Translations under genes and position numbers: made by a program
The notes under the pieces: model-generated
Told to the model about the DNA's origin: nothing
Database searches by the model: none
What the model saw: only the letters and a program-made list of their open reading frames with translations
Source: Chitinophagaceae bacterium UBA4411
GTDB lineage: Bacteria > Bacteroidota > Bacteroidia > Chitinophagales > Chitinophagaceae
Length of the DNA stretch: 64,000 nucleotides
Assembly (NCBI GenBank): GCA_002400415.1
Contig: DGQP01000004.1
Coordinates: 1 to 64,000, forward strand
Reading direction: 5' to 3'
Shown: positions 43,553 through 51,183 of the stretch, in pieces
How positions within the stretch are numbered: the stretch's first letter is position 1
How the letters are laid out: each line of letters starts with the position of its first letter

Positions 43553-44647
43553 ATGAAGGAGAATTTTCTGCATAGAAAACTGGATGAACGAAAAGAGCAA
43601 CAGGCCTTCCGTCAATTACGCATATCCGGGAGTGAGATGATTGATTTTTGTTCCAATGACTACCTCGGTATTGTAAAGAACAGGTTGTTGGGTGTTGCCG
43701 GTGAAACAGCTTCCGGATCAACCGGCTCCCGGTTGCTTACCGGCAATTATGAAATGATTGAAGAAACGGAGCAGCTTATTGCTTCATTTCATCAGTCCGA
43801 AGCTGCATTGATCTTTAATTCAGGCTACGATGCCAATACAGGTTTATTGTCGTCTGTTCCGCAACGGGGTGATACCATTTTGTATGATCAGCTTTCTCAT
43901 GCATCTATCCGGGACGGGATACGATTGTCTTTTGCGGATGCTTTTTCTTTCCGGCATAATGACCCGGCTGATCTTGAAGCCCGTTTGCAAAAATCAGGTG
44001 GTAACGTTTTTATAGTAACAGAATCCATTTTCTCAATGGATGGCGATGTTTGCCCGTTGAAAGAATTAGCCGGGCTATCAGAAAAGTACAATGCTAACCT
44101 GGTTATTGATGAAGCGCATGCCACGGGAGTGCTTGGCGAAAAAGGAGAGGGGCTGGTGCAGTTGCTGGGATTGCAGGAGCAGGTATTTGCCCGGGTTCAC
44201 ACGTTTGGAAAAGCATGCGGTACCCATGGAGCCGCAGTACTGGGATCAGCAGCTTTACGGGACTATCTTATCAATTTTGCCCGGTCATTTATATATACAA
44301 CCGCTTTGCCGGCGGAAACTATTCAGCGTATCAAAACCAGCTATGCGGTTTTTCCCCGGTTGCAGCAGGAAAGAGCTCGTTTGAATGAACTTATCAATTA
44401 CTTCCAGTCAGCTGAAACAGGGTATGAAAAGATGCTGAGCCGAAGCCCGGTTCAGGGAGTAATTGTCCCGGGAAACAGGGAAGTCCGGTCGCTGGCTGAG
44501 CAGCTCCGGACCGGTAACCTGGATATCCGTCCAATTCTTTATCCCACGGTTCCCAAGGGGCTTGAAAGATTACGCATTGTGCTTCATGCTTTTAATTCTG
44601 AAGAGGAACTGGATATGCTCCTTAACTGCCTGAAAAATAGCTTATAG
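43553..44647 (+). CDS. bioF: 8-amino-7-oxononanoate synthase-like PLP enzyme
   Basis: A 364-residue alpha-oxoamine synthase. The pyridoxal-phosphate lysine is Lys220 in HTFGKACGTHGAAVLG, the opening motif is MIDFCSNDYLGIV, and LVIDEAHATGVLG holds the cofactor-binding Asp and His. BioF makes 8-amino-7-oxononanoate for biotin, but the same family includes KBL and serine palmitoyltransferase; overall length and motifs favour BioF. No other biotin gene is near. The ATG at 43553 is used because an upstream in-frame start would overlap the divergent miaE gene by over 80 bases. Confidence 0.85.
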   Translation: MKENFLHRKLDERKEQQAFRQLRISGSEMIDFCSNDYLGIVKNRLLGVAGETASGSTGSRLLTGNYEMIEETEQLIASFHQSEAALIFNSGYDANTGLLSSVPQRGDTILYDQLSHASIRDGIRLSFADAFSFRHNDPADLEARLQKSGGNVFIVTESIFSMDGDVCPLKELAGLSEKYNANLVIDEAHATGVLGEKGEGLVQLLGLQEQVFARVHTFGKACGTHGAAVLGSAALRDYLINFARSFIYTTALPAETIQRIKTSYAVFPRLQQERARLNELINYFQSAETGYEKMLSRSPVQGVIVPGNREVRSLAEQLRTGNLDIRPILYPTVPKGLERLRIVLHAFNSEEELDMLLNCLKNSL

Positions 44648-44652
44648 AACTC

Positions 44653-44683
44653 TTGGCTGTAAAGTTTAGTTGCCTTACCTTTG
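44653..44683 (+). promoter_or_regulatory. Bacteroidota-type promoter for rpsO
   Basis: TTG (44653-44655), a 20-base spacer and TACCTTTG (44676-44683) fit the full consensus. The ATG of rpsO lies 54 bases downstream. This is the best-formed promoter in the window. Confidence 0.7.
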
Positions 44684-44737
44684 CCGCCTGAAATAATTGA
44701 ATACAAACAATCGGATGAATCTTTAAAAAAACAAAAG

Positions 44738-45007
44738 ATGCCATTAACAAAAGAAAAAAAAGCAACTATCGTAAAAGAATTTGGCGGCAATGCTGCCAAC
44801 ACTGGTTCTATTGAAGGCCAGATCGCCCTGCTGACAGAACGTATCAGCCAGATCAGCGGACATCTTCAGCAAAACAAAAAAGATTTCTCTACTCACCGCG
44901 GCCTGATGCAACTGGTTGGTAAACGTAAACGTTTACTGAACTACATGCAAAAACAAAACCTGACTGGTTACCGCCAATTGATCGAGAAACTCGGAATCAG
45001 AAAGTAA
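44738..45007 (+). CDS. rpsO: 30S ribosomal protein S15
   Basis: An 89-residue primary 16S rRNA-binding protein that organises the central domain of the small subunit. The sequence has the S15 signature: GSIEGQIALLTERISQISGHLQQNKKDFSTHRGLMQLVGKRKRLLNYM with the conserved His-Arg, and ends YRQLIEKLGIRK. The ATG at 44738 gives the standard family length; upstream in-frame extension would run into the promoter. It precedes pnp, the same order as in many bacteria. Confidence 0.98.
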   Translation: MPLTKEKKATIVKEFGGNAANTGSIEGQIALLTERISQISGHLQQNKKDFSTHRGLMQLVGKRKRLLNYMQKQNLTGYRQLIEKLGIRK

Positions 45008-45296
45008 ACCCCGGCTCTTTGGGAGTCAGGGAACTGTCTTTAATTCTGAAGTTTTTTGTCAATAGTGAAACTCAAAATATAAGTCTATTCCCAATATCTC
45101 CCGGATGTTGGGAATAGCTGTTTTAAGTACCTGCGTATTTACCGTTCATTTCCTGCTGAATAGTGGACAGAAACCTGAAGGGTGCGACGCAACGAAGCTG
45201 ATAGTAATAATACAGCCGGGTGCATAAAAAATCTTCAAACATGTTCGGGTGCTTGCGAACCTCAACTTTCAAACCCCGGACAGCAAATTTTAAATT
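45008..45296 (+). promoter_or_regulatory. rpsO-pnp intergenic region with structured leader
   Basis: A 289-base spacer without a coding frame. It contains a perfect ten-pair hairpin, CTATTCCCAA (45085-45094) with TTGGGAATAG (45108-45117), followed by a short T-run, and a five-pair hairpin GTTCG/CGAAC at 45243-45260 close to the pnp start. The first could end the rpsO message or serve as a processing site for pnp autoregulation, as known for E. coli pnp; the second may affect pnp translation. Confidence 0.5.
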
Positions 45297-47465
45297 ATGT
45301 TACAACAACCTATTCGTAAATCTTTTGATATTGGCGATGGCCGTATTGTGACCATTGAAACCGGTCGCCTTGCCCGCCAGGCTGATGGAGCTGTTACAGT
45401 ATCTATCGGTAATTGTATGATCCTTGCAACAGTAGTTGCTAATAAAGAACCTAAAGAAGGGCAAAGCTTTTTCCCGCTGTCGGTTGACTACCAGGAAAAA
45501 TTTGCTTCTGCAGGCCGTATCCCGGGTTCTTTCTTCAAGAGAGAAACCAAACTGAATGATTATGAAGTGCTGACCAGCCGGCTGATTGACCGTGCACTCC
45601 GCCCTTTATTCCCGGAAGATTATTTCTGTGATGTGCAGGTATTGCTGACACTTATTTCCAGTGATGCAGAAGAAATGCCGGATGCATTAGCTTGCCTGGC
45701 AGCATCAGCCGCACTGGCTGTTTCTGATATTCCGATCAAAGAAATCATCTCAGAAGTAAGGGTATCAAGAGTGGATGGCAAGTTCGTGGTAAACCCCACC
45801 CGTACGCAAATGGAGAAATCGGATATGGATTTCATCATTGCCGCTACGGAGAAGAACCTGATGATGGTGGAAGGTGAAGCTAAAGAATGCAGTGAAGCTG
45901 AACTGGTGCAGGCATTACAGGTGGCACATGATGCGATCCGCATACAGGTAAAAGCACAGGAAGAGCTGAGAGATATGGTGGGCGTGAAAGGAAAAAGAGA
46001 GTATAAGAAACCTGCCCAGGATGAGGCCCTGCGTGAAAAAGTATATGCTTTTGCAAAACAGAAAGTATATGAAGTGGCAAAGGGTAAATTCAGCAAGCAT
46101 GAACGCAGCGATAAATTTGATGCGATCAAAGAAGAGCTGATGACTTTCCTGAAAACTGACCTGAATATTGCTGAAGGAGAAAGCCTGCCGGAACTGACCA
46201 AGAAGCTGGCTGGTAATTATTACGGCGACCTGCAGTATGACGTGGTCCGTGATATGATCCTGGATGAAAAAGTACGCCTGGACGGAAGGGATCTTGAAAC
46301 TGTTCGCCCGCTGGATATGGAAGTGGATGTATTACCTTCTCCGCATGGGGCATCATTATTTACAAGAGGTGAAACTCAGTCGCTTACAACAGTTACTTTA
46401 GGAACCCCGTTAGATGAATTGCTGGTGGAAAGCGCCGCAAAATCTGTTGATTCTAAGTTCTATTTACACTATAATTTCCCGCCGTTTTCTACCGGTGAAG
46501 TAAAGATGATGAGAGGCCAGAGCCGTCGTGAAGTGGGCCATGGTAACCTGGCGCAACGTTCCCTGAAGCAAATGATGCCGGCAGGTGATTTTGCTTACAC
46601 AGTACGTGTGGTAAGTGATATTCTTGAATCGAATGGTTCCTCTTCAATGGCTACGGTATGTGCGGGTTCATTGGCATTGATGGATGCAGGTGTTGGTATT
46701 CCCAAACACGTTTCCGGTGTGGCCATGGGACTGATCACAAAAGGAGATAAATATGCTATTCTGACAGATATCCTCGGTGATGAAGATCATCTGGGAGATA
46801 TGGACTTTAAAGTAACAGGTACGAAAGATGGTATCTGCGGTGTGCAGATGGATATTAAAGTAGATGGGTTAAAGATGGAAGTGATGCAACAGGCACTGGA
46901 CCAGGCACGTCGTGGCCGTCTCCATATCCTGGATGCGATGTATAAATGTATTCCGGAAGCAAGAAGCGAAGTGAAACCTCATTCTCCGCGGATGATCAAA
47001 ATGTTTATTGACCGTGAGTTTATTGGTGCAGTGATCGGGCCGGGTGGTAAAGTGATCCAGGAAATACAAAGAGAAACTGGTACAACGATCAACCTGGAAG
47101 AGAAGAACAATATGGGTGAGATCAGCGTATTTGGTGTGAATAAAGAAGGCGTGGTAAAAGCGGAAAACTGGATCAAAGGCATCGTAGCTGTTCCGGTTGT
47201 GGGTGATGTGTATGAATCAACTGTAAAATCAATCATGCCATTTGGCGCATTTGTTGAATTCCTGCCGGGTAAGCAGGGGTTGGTGCATATCAGTGAAGTA
47301 AGCTGGAAGCGGCTGGAAACACTGGAAGGAGTACTGAAAGAAGGAGATAAAGTGAAAGTGAAACTGATCGGTACTGATCCCAAATCCGGTAAGTTCAAAT
47401 TATCCAGGAAGGTATTAATACCTAAACCTGAACAGAAACCGAGAGAAGAAGAAAGCAATAACTAA
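45297..47465 (+). CDS. pnp: Polyribonucleotide nucleotidyltransferase (PNPase)
   Basis: A 722-residue 3'-5' phosphorolytic exoribonuclease and degradosome-type enzyme. Domain order is canonical: RNase PH domain 1 (to ~215), helical linker (~220-305), RNase PH domain 2 with GRDLETVRPLDMEVD, SPHGASLFTRGETQSL and the catalytic DILGDEDHLGDMDFKVTGTKDG loop, then KH (VIGPGGKVIQEIQRETGTTINLEE) and S1 (VGDVYESTVKSIMPFGAFVEFLPGKQGLVHISE). Length is normal. It follows rpsO after a structured spacer and is closed by a strong terminator. Confidence 0.98.
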   Translation: MLQQPIRKSFDIGDGRIVTIETGRLARQADGAVTVSIGNCMILATVVANKEPKEGQSFFPLSVDYQEKFASAGRIPGSFFKRETKLNDYEVLTSRLIDRALRPLFPEDYFCDVQVLLTLISSDAEEMPDALACLAASAALAVSDIPIKEIISEVRVSRVDGKFVVNPTRTQMEKSDMDFIIAATEKNLMMVEGEAKECSEAELVQALQVAHDAIRIQVKAQEELRDMVGVKGKREYKKPAQDEALREKVYAFAKQKVYEVAKGKFSKHERSDKFDAIKEELMTFLKTDLNIAEGESLPELTKKLAGNYYGDLQYDVVRDMILDEKVRLDGRDLETVRPLDMEVDVLPSPHGASLFTRGETQSLTTVTLGTPLDELLVESAAKSVDSKFYLHYNFPPFSTGEVKMMRGQSRREVGHGNLAQRSLKQMMPAGDFAYTVRVVSDILESNGSSSMATVCAGSLALMDAGVGIPKHVSGVAMGLITKGDKYAILTDILGDEDHLGDMDFKVTGTKDGICGVQMDIKVDGLKMEVMQQALDQARRGRLHILDAMYKCIPEARSEVKPHSPRMIKMFIDREFIGAVIGPGGKVIQEIQRETGTTINLEEKNNMGEISVFGVNKEGVVKAENWIKGIVAVPVVGDVYESTVKSIMPFGAFVEFLPGKQGLVHISEVSWKRLETLEGVLKEGDKVKVKLIGTDPKSGKFKLSRKVLIPKPEQKPREEESNN

Positions 47466-47470
47466 AAGAT

Positions 47471-47498
47471 AAACCCCGGATTTGATCCGGGGTTTTTA
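47471..47498 (+). terminator. Strong terminator after pnp
   Basis: AAACCCCGGAT (47471-47481) pairs perfectly with ATCCGGGGTTT (47485-47495) around a three-base loop and is followed by a T-run. Confidence 0.93.
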
Positions 47499-47508
47499 AT
47501 TTTATAGA

Positions 47509-48324
47509 ATGGATAATTATATAGCAATAACTTTTACAGCTATTCAGCCGGAGCAGCAGGAGTTAGTGATAGCTAACCTCGCTGAAGCAGGTTATGAAGG
47601 ATTTGAAGAAAAGGAAACGGAGTTAAAAGCGTTTGTTTCTGAAGCAGCTTTTGAACTATCCCTGCTGAAAGAACTGGCTTTTAAATACCAGCTTAATTAT
47701 ACTGTTCAGACGATTGCAGCCCAAAACTGGAATGCTGTGTGGGAGTCCAATTTTCATCCGGTGCTGGTGGATGATTTTGTGGCTGTCAGGGCTCATTTTC
47801 ATGAAGCGGCAGAAGGGGTGGAGCATGAAATAATAATCACCCCGAAAATGAGTTTTGGTACAGGACACCATGCGACTACATTCATGATGATGCAACAAAT
47901 GCGGGGCATTGATTTCAGGAATAAAATAGTCTTTGATTTTGGCACAGGAACAGGTGTGCTGGCAATACTTGCTGAGAAACTGGGAGCTAAAAAAATACTG
48001 GCAGTTGATAATGATGACTGGAGTATAGAAAATGCCGGGGAAAATTTTACAAGAAATGGCTGCAAAGTCATTGAATTAAAAAAAGTGGATACCGCAGCTG
48101 TCGACGAATCATTTGATATTATCCTTGCCAATATCAATAAGAATGTCATACTTGATAATATGGCTGCGCTGGCAAAGCAGGTGGCTCCGGGTGGAATCCT
48201 TCTTTTCAGCGGACTTTTGAAGGATGACGAAAACGATATAATGACCAGCGCCAGGGGGCAATTGCTGGTTTTTGCGGGTAAGGCTGAAAAGGATAACTGG
48301 CTCTGTTTAAAGTACGTACGTTAA
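47509..48324 (+). CDS. prmA: Ribosomal protein L11 methyltransferase
   Basis: A 271-residue SAM-dependent enzyme that methylates lysines and the N-terminus of ribosomal protein L11. The N-terminal substrate-recognition domain (~1-60) leads to a class I methyltransferase domain: MSFGTGHHATTFMMM, VFDFGTGTGVLAILAEKLGA (motif I), AVDNDDWSIENA and the catalytic-type DIILANINKNVI (NPxL-like loop N-I-N). Length is slightly under E. coli PrmA (293). Other targets are possible for relatives. It starts 11 bases behind the pnp terminator. Confidence 0.93.
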   Translation: MDNYIAITFTAIQPEQQELVIANLAEAGYEGFEEKETELKAFVSEAAFELSLLKELAFKYQLNYTVQTIAAQNWNAVWESNFHPVLVDDFVAVRAHFHEAAEGVEHEIIITPKMSFGTGHHATTFMMMQQMRGIDFRNKIVFDFGTGTGVLAILAEKLGAKKILAVDNDDWSIENAGENFTRNGCKVIELKKVDTAAVDESFDIILANINKNVILDNMAALAKQVAPGGILLFSGLLKDDENDIMTSARGQLLVFAGKAEKDNWLCLKYVR

Positions 48325-48375
48325 AAGTGGATTATCATGGTATTAATTTAATGTTACGGGAAAGCAATTTCCCCT

Positions 48376-48383
48376 TAAATTTG
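48376..48383 (+). promoter_or_regulatory. TAnnTTTG -7 box for plsY
   Basis: TAAATTTG matches the consensus, 26 bases before the ATG at 48410. The -33 element is not evident. Confidence 0.45.
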
Positions 48384-48409
48384 CCGTTCCAACTTCAACC
48401 CAAAGTTCT

Positions 48410-49075
48410 ATGAACGAACTCCTTCTGATCGTTCTCGCATATCTGATTGGCAGCATACCCAGTTCTGTTTGGGTGAGCCAGTATTTCTTTGATATAGATA
48501 TCAGGGAATACGGAAGCGGCAATGCCGGTGCCACAAATACTTATCGTGTACTGGGTCCCAAATGGGGAACTATTGTAATGGTTGCCGATATGCTCAAAGG
48601 CATTTTAGCCGTTAAACTGGGCCTGCTTTTACCAAATTATATTGACAGCGAAACTCAATTACAAACCCTGCAGATTGGCCTGGGGCTGGCTGCTGTGGTA
48701 GGGCATATCTTCCCGATCTGGGCTGATTTCAGGGGTGGAAAAGGGGTGGCTACTTTGTTTGGTATTGTACTGGGCATATCGCCATGGACAGCTTTAAGCT
48801 GTGTGGGTGTCTTCCTGCTGGTCTTATACCTGACAAGATTTGTTTCGTTAAGTTCCATTCTCGCCAGTATTGCCTTCCCGGTTTTTATCCTGGTAATCTT
48901 CAATGTTGAAAATCATATCTACCGTTTATTTGCTATAGCTGTTGCATTAATGGTTTTGTTGACCCACCAGAAAAATATCGGCCGCTTATTAAAAGGAATG
49001 GAAAGCAAAGTTCCTATCCTGAAATACCGTGACCGCCGCCGCCAGCGCCGCCGGGAGAATGCAACCAACCGCTAA
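48410..49075 (+). CDS. plsY: Glycerol-3-phosphate acyltransferase PlsY
   Basis: A 221-residue inner-membrane enzyme that transfers an acyl group from acyl-phosphate to glycerol 3-phosphate, the first step of phospholipid synthesis. It has about five membrane segments and the three PlsY motifs: YGSGNAGATNTYRVLG, the GHIFPIWADFRGGKGVAT block, and a later basic loop THQKNIGRLLKGMESK. The C-terminus is strongly basic (YRDRRRQRRRENATNR), which is longer than in most PlsY proteins. plsX is not adjacent. Confidence 0.95.
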   Translation: MNELLLIVLAYLIGSIPSSVWVSQYFFDIDIREYGSGNAGATNTYRVLGPKWGTIVMVADMLKGILAVKLGLLLPNYIDSETQLQTLQIGLGLAAVVGHIFPIWADFRGGKGVATLFGIVLGISPWTALSCVGVFLLVLYLTRFVSLSSILASIAFPVFILVIFNVENHIYRLFAIAVALMVLLTHQKNIGRLLKGMESKVPILKYRDRRRQRRRENATNR

Positions 49076-49172
49076 GGATTGCGTCTTTAAAAATCTTAAC
49101 TTTCTTGGGGAAATTCCTGTACCATTATTCCGTTTGGTATAATGATTGTTTTTTAGTCTAAAATCTATTGTT

Positions 49173-49985
49173 ATGATCAGAAGTATTATTGGCCTCTTTG
49201 TTTTATCAGCCCTGGTGATTGCCTGTTCAAAAAATGCGTTAACAGGCAAGGGACAGTTCACCCTGCTTCCTGAATCTGAATTGCAGACGATGGCAACAAC
49301 AGAGTACCAGCAATTTCTTTCTTCTAATAAAGTAATCGCAACAAGCAATAACCGGGATGCAGAGATGGTAAGAAGAGTGGGGCAGCGTATTACAAAAGCC
49401 GTCGATGCTTATTATGCCGAAAAAGGAATTTCAGATAAACTCGCCGGGTTTAAATGGGAATATAATCTGGTGGACGACAAAGCTGTGAATGCCTGGTGTA
49501 TGCCGGGAGGTAAGATCGTTGTTTATACGGGTCTTTTACCTATTACCCAGAACGAAGCGGCATTAGCTGCTGTGATGGGGCACGAAGTATCCCATGCTTT
49601 GTTGCAGCATGGTAACCAGCGGATGAGCCAGGGCCTTGCCCAGCAACTGGGTGGTGTGGCTTTATCGGTGGCAGTTGCTAATAAACCGCAACAAACACAA
49701 AACCTTTTCCTGGGGGCTTATGGCGCCGGTACCCAATTGGGTGTGTTGTTGCCTTTTTCCCGCAAGCATGAACTGGAAGCTGATGACTGGGGTTTGAAAT
49801 TCGCCGCTATGGCCGGGTATAACCCGCAGGAGGCAATCAATCTCTGGAAAAGAATGGAACAGGCCAGCAGCGGCCAGAAACCTCCTGAGTTCATGAGTAC
49901 CCACCCTTCAGAAGGGCGTCGTATCGAGCAGCTGGAAAAGCTGATGCCGGAGGCATTGAAGTATTATAAACCGGTTGGGAACTAA
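49173..49985 (+). CDS. M48 family zinc metalloprotease, lipoprotein
   Basis: A 270-residue exported protease of the HtpX/Oma1/BepA/LoiP group. The start at 49173 yields a lipoprotein signal (VIACSKN, Cys17), with MFFSLKSIV upstream rejected. The zinc site is HEVSH in AAVMGHEVSHALLQHG, with the downstream ligand Glu in KHELEADDWGLKFAAMAGYN. The C-terminal STHPSEGRRIEQLEKLMPEA is typical. LoiP- or YcaL-like roles in clearing misassembled outer-membrane proteins are likely. It stands alone with a strong terminator. Confidence 0.94.
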   Translation: MIRSIIGLFVLSALVIACSKNALTGKGQFTLLPESELQTMATTEYQQFLSSNKVIATSNNRDAEMVRRVGQRITKAVDAYYAEKGISDKLAGFKWEYNLVDDKAVNAWCMPGGKIVVYTGLLPITQNEAALAAVMGHEVSHALLQHGNQRMSQGLAQQLGGVALSVAVANKPQQTQNLFLGAYGAGTQLGVLLPFSRKHELEADDWGLKFAAMAGYNPQEAINLWKRMEQASSGQKPPEFMSTHPSEGRRIEQLEKLMPEALKYYKPVGN

Positions 49986-50005
49986 AAACTTGATTTCAAT
50001 TATTC

Positions 50006-50042
50006 AAAAACCCGCTGAAAGCCGCTTTCAGCGGGTTTTTTC
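50006..50042 (+). terminator. Strong terminator after the M48 gene
   Basis: Bases 50006-50021 pair perfectly with 50025-50040 (16 pairs, three-base loop); the right arm ends in a T-run. Confidence 0.92.
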
Positions 50043-50077
50043 TTTGTTTGAGATATCCAACTCCGGCCATTTATGCT

Positions 50078-50085
50078 TACCTTTG
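50078..50085 (+). promoter_or_regulatory. TAnnTTTG -7 box for the DUF3052-like gene
   Basis: TACCTTTG matches the consensus, giving a leader of about 70 bases before the ATG at 50164. No good -33 TTG. Confidence 0.45.
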
Positions 50086-50163
50086 CACTCCCTGCTTTGA
50101 GAACGCTGCCGGTTACCTCCGAACCAATTGAGCCGGCAGAAACCTTTAAAATAAGATCTAAGT

Positions 50164-50607
50164 ATGTCACAAACTGTTTTTGAAAAGTTACAATTGGCAG
50201 ACGAAAAGAATCTTTTAATCCAGGGTTTGCCCTCCTCCATCGAAAAGCAATTCAGTAAGTTATCCTTCGCCAAAAACATGACCCCGCTGCTCAAAACACG
50301 GAAGATTGATTTTGCACTGGTTTTTGCCGTAAACGAGAACCAGCTGAACGGGATACTGAAAGATGTTATGCCTTCGCTGCGGGACGGATCCAAATTCTGG
50401 GTAGCCTATCCCAAAACTACCTCCAAAATCGTCACCGACCTGAACCGTGATTGCAGCTGGAACCGCCTGACCTGCGAAGGTTATGAAAGCATTGAAAGGG
50501 TGGAACTGGATCATGTATGGAGCGCCATGCGGTTTACCAAAGGTGAAAACCTGAGGGATGACGATGCCCCCGTAACCCGGAGAAGGCATGCTGCAATAGC
50601 AGAGTAA
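50164..50607 (+). CDS. DUF3052-like small protein
   Basis: A 147-residue cytoplasmic protein. Its middle part, DFALVFAVNENQLNGILKDVMPSLRDGSKFWVAYPKTTSKIVTDLNRD, followed by the closing VELDHVWSAMRF, has the pattern of the DUF3052 family (a methyltransferase-like Rossmann remnant without a SAM motif). The function is unknown. The C-terminus ends in a short basic tail (TRRRHAAIAE). It is followed by a terminator that runs right up to the start of the CYTH gene. Confidence 0.68.
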   Translation: MSQTVFEKLQLADEKNLLIQGLPSSIEKQFSKLSFAKNMTPLLKTRKIDFALVFAVNENQLNGILKDVMPSLRDGSKFWVAYPKTTSKIVTDLNRDCSWNRLTCEGYESIERVELDHVWSAMRFTKGENLRDDDAPVTRRRHAAIAE

Positions 50608-50627
50608 GAAGCCACACCAAAAAGATT

Positions 50628-50635
50628 TAGGTTTG
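50628..50635 (+). promoter_or_regulatory. TAnnTTTG box inside the terminator stem before the CYTH gene
   Basis: TAGGTTTG fits the box and lies in the left arm of the hairpin at 50629-50655, 27 bases before the ATG at 50662. It may let the CYTH gene be transcribed despite the terminator. Confidence 0.35.
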
Positions 50636-50661
50636 CTGCTCAAAACAGCAAACCTTTTTTT
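50629..50661 (+). terminator. Terminator abutting the CYTH start codon
   Basis: AGGTTTGCTG (50629-50638) pairs with CAGCAAACCT (50646-50655), followed by a run of seven T to 50661. The next base starts the ATG of the CYTH gene, an unusual arrangement that could act as an attenuator. Confidence 0.75.
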
Positions 50662-51183
50662 ATGTCTTTCCTGAACGTTGAAATAAAAGCCCGTTGTGCT
50701 GACGCATCATTTATCCGTAGTTATTTACTGAATCATGGTGCCGAGTTTAAAGGAACCGACCGGCAGACCGATACTTATTTCAATGTTGCTAACGGAAGGC
50801 TTAAACTGCGGGAAGGGAATATTGAGAATGCGCTGATCTGGTATGAAAGAACTAACCAGGCAGGGCCTAAAAACGCTGCTGTTAACCTGGTAAAGATTGA
50901 AGATGCCGGGGGACTAAAGGAGGCATTGCAAAAAGCATCAGGCATCAAAGTGGTGGTGGAAAAGAAAAGGGAGATCTACTTTATCGGCAATGTCAAGTTC
51001 CATATTGATGAAGTGCCGGACCTGGGCTCTTTTGCCGAGATAGAAGCCAGTAATTTGTATGCTGATCTTTCACAGGAGCAGCTGAAAAAGCAATGCGATT
51101 TTTATATCGAAGCTCTGGGTATCAGTGAAAATGACCTTGTGGAAGTATCGTACAGTGATATGCTGCTGGAGAAATCTATTTGA
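50662..51183 (+). CDS. CYTH domain protein (class IV adenylate cyclase / ThTPase-like)
   Basis: A 173-residue triphosphate-tunnel metalloenzyme. The N-terminal signature VEIKAR (Glu7-x-Lys9 of the ExExK type), RLKLREG, LIWYERTNQ, KKREIYFIGNVKFHIDEVPDLGSFAEIEA provide the alternating basic and acidic residues that line the tunnel. Members hydrolyse triphosphates or make cAMP; which applies here is not clear. The start is fixed because the ExExK motif lies right behind it. The ATG directly follows a terminator T-run. Its 3' end overlaps dnaG (convergent) by eight bases. Confidence 0.87.
   Translation: MSFLNVEIKARCADASFIRSYLLNHGAEFKGTDRQTDTYFNVANGRLKLREGNIENALIWYERTNQAGPKNAAVNLVKIEDAGGLKEALQKASGIKVVVEKKREIYFIGNVKFHIDEVPDLGSFAEIEASNLYADLSQEQLKKQCDFYIEALGISENDLVEVSYSDMLLEKSI

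Noticed and set aside
45008..45296. tRNA or small structured RNA gene between rpsO and pnp
   Set aside because: No cloverleaf or CCA end could be drawn; the hairpins fit a leader or terminator role better.
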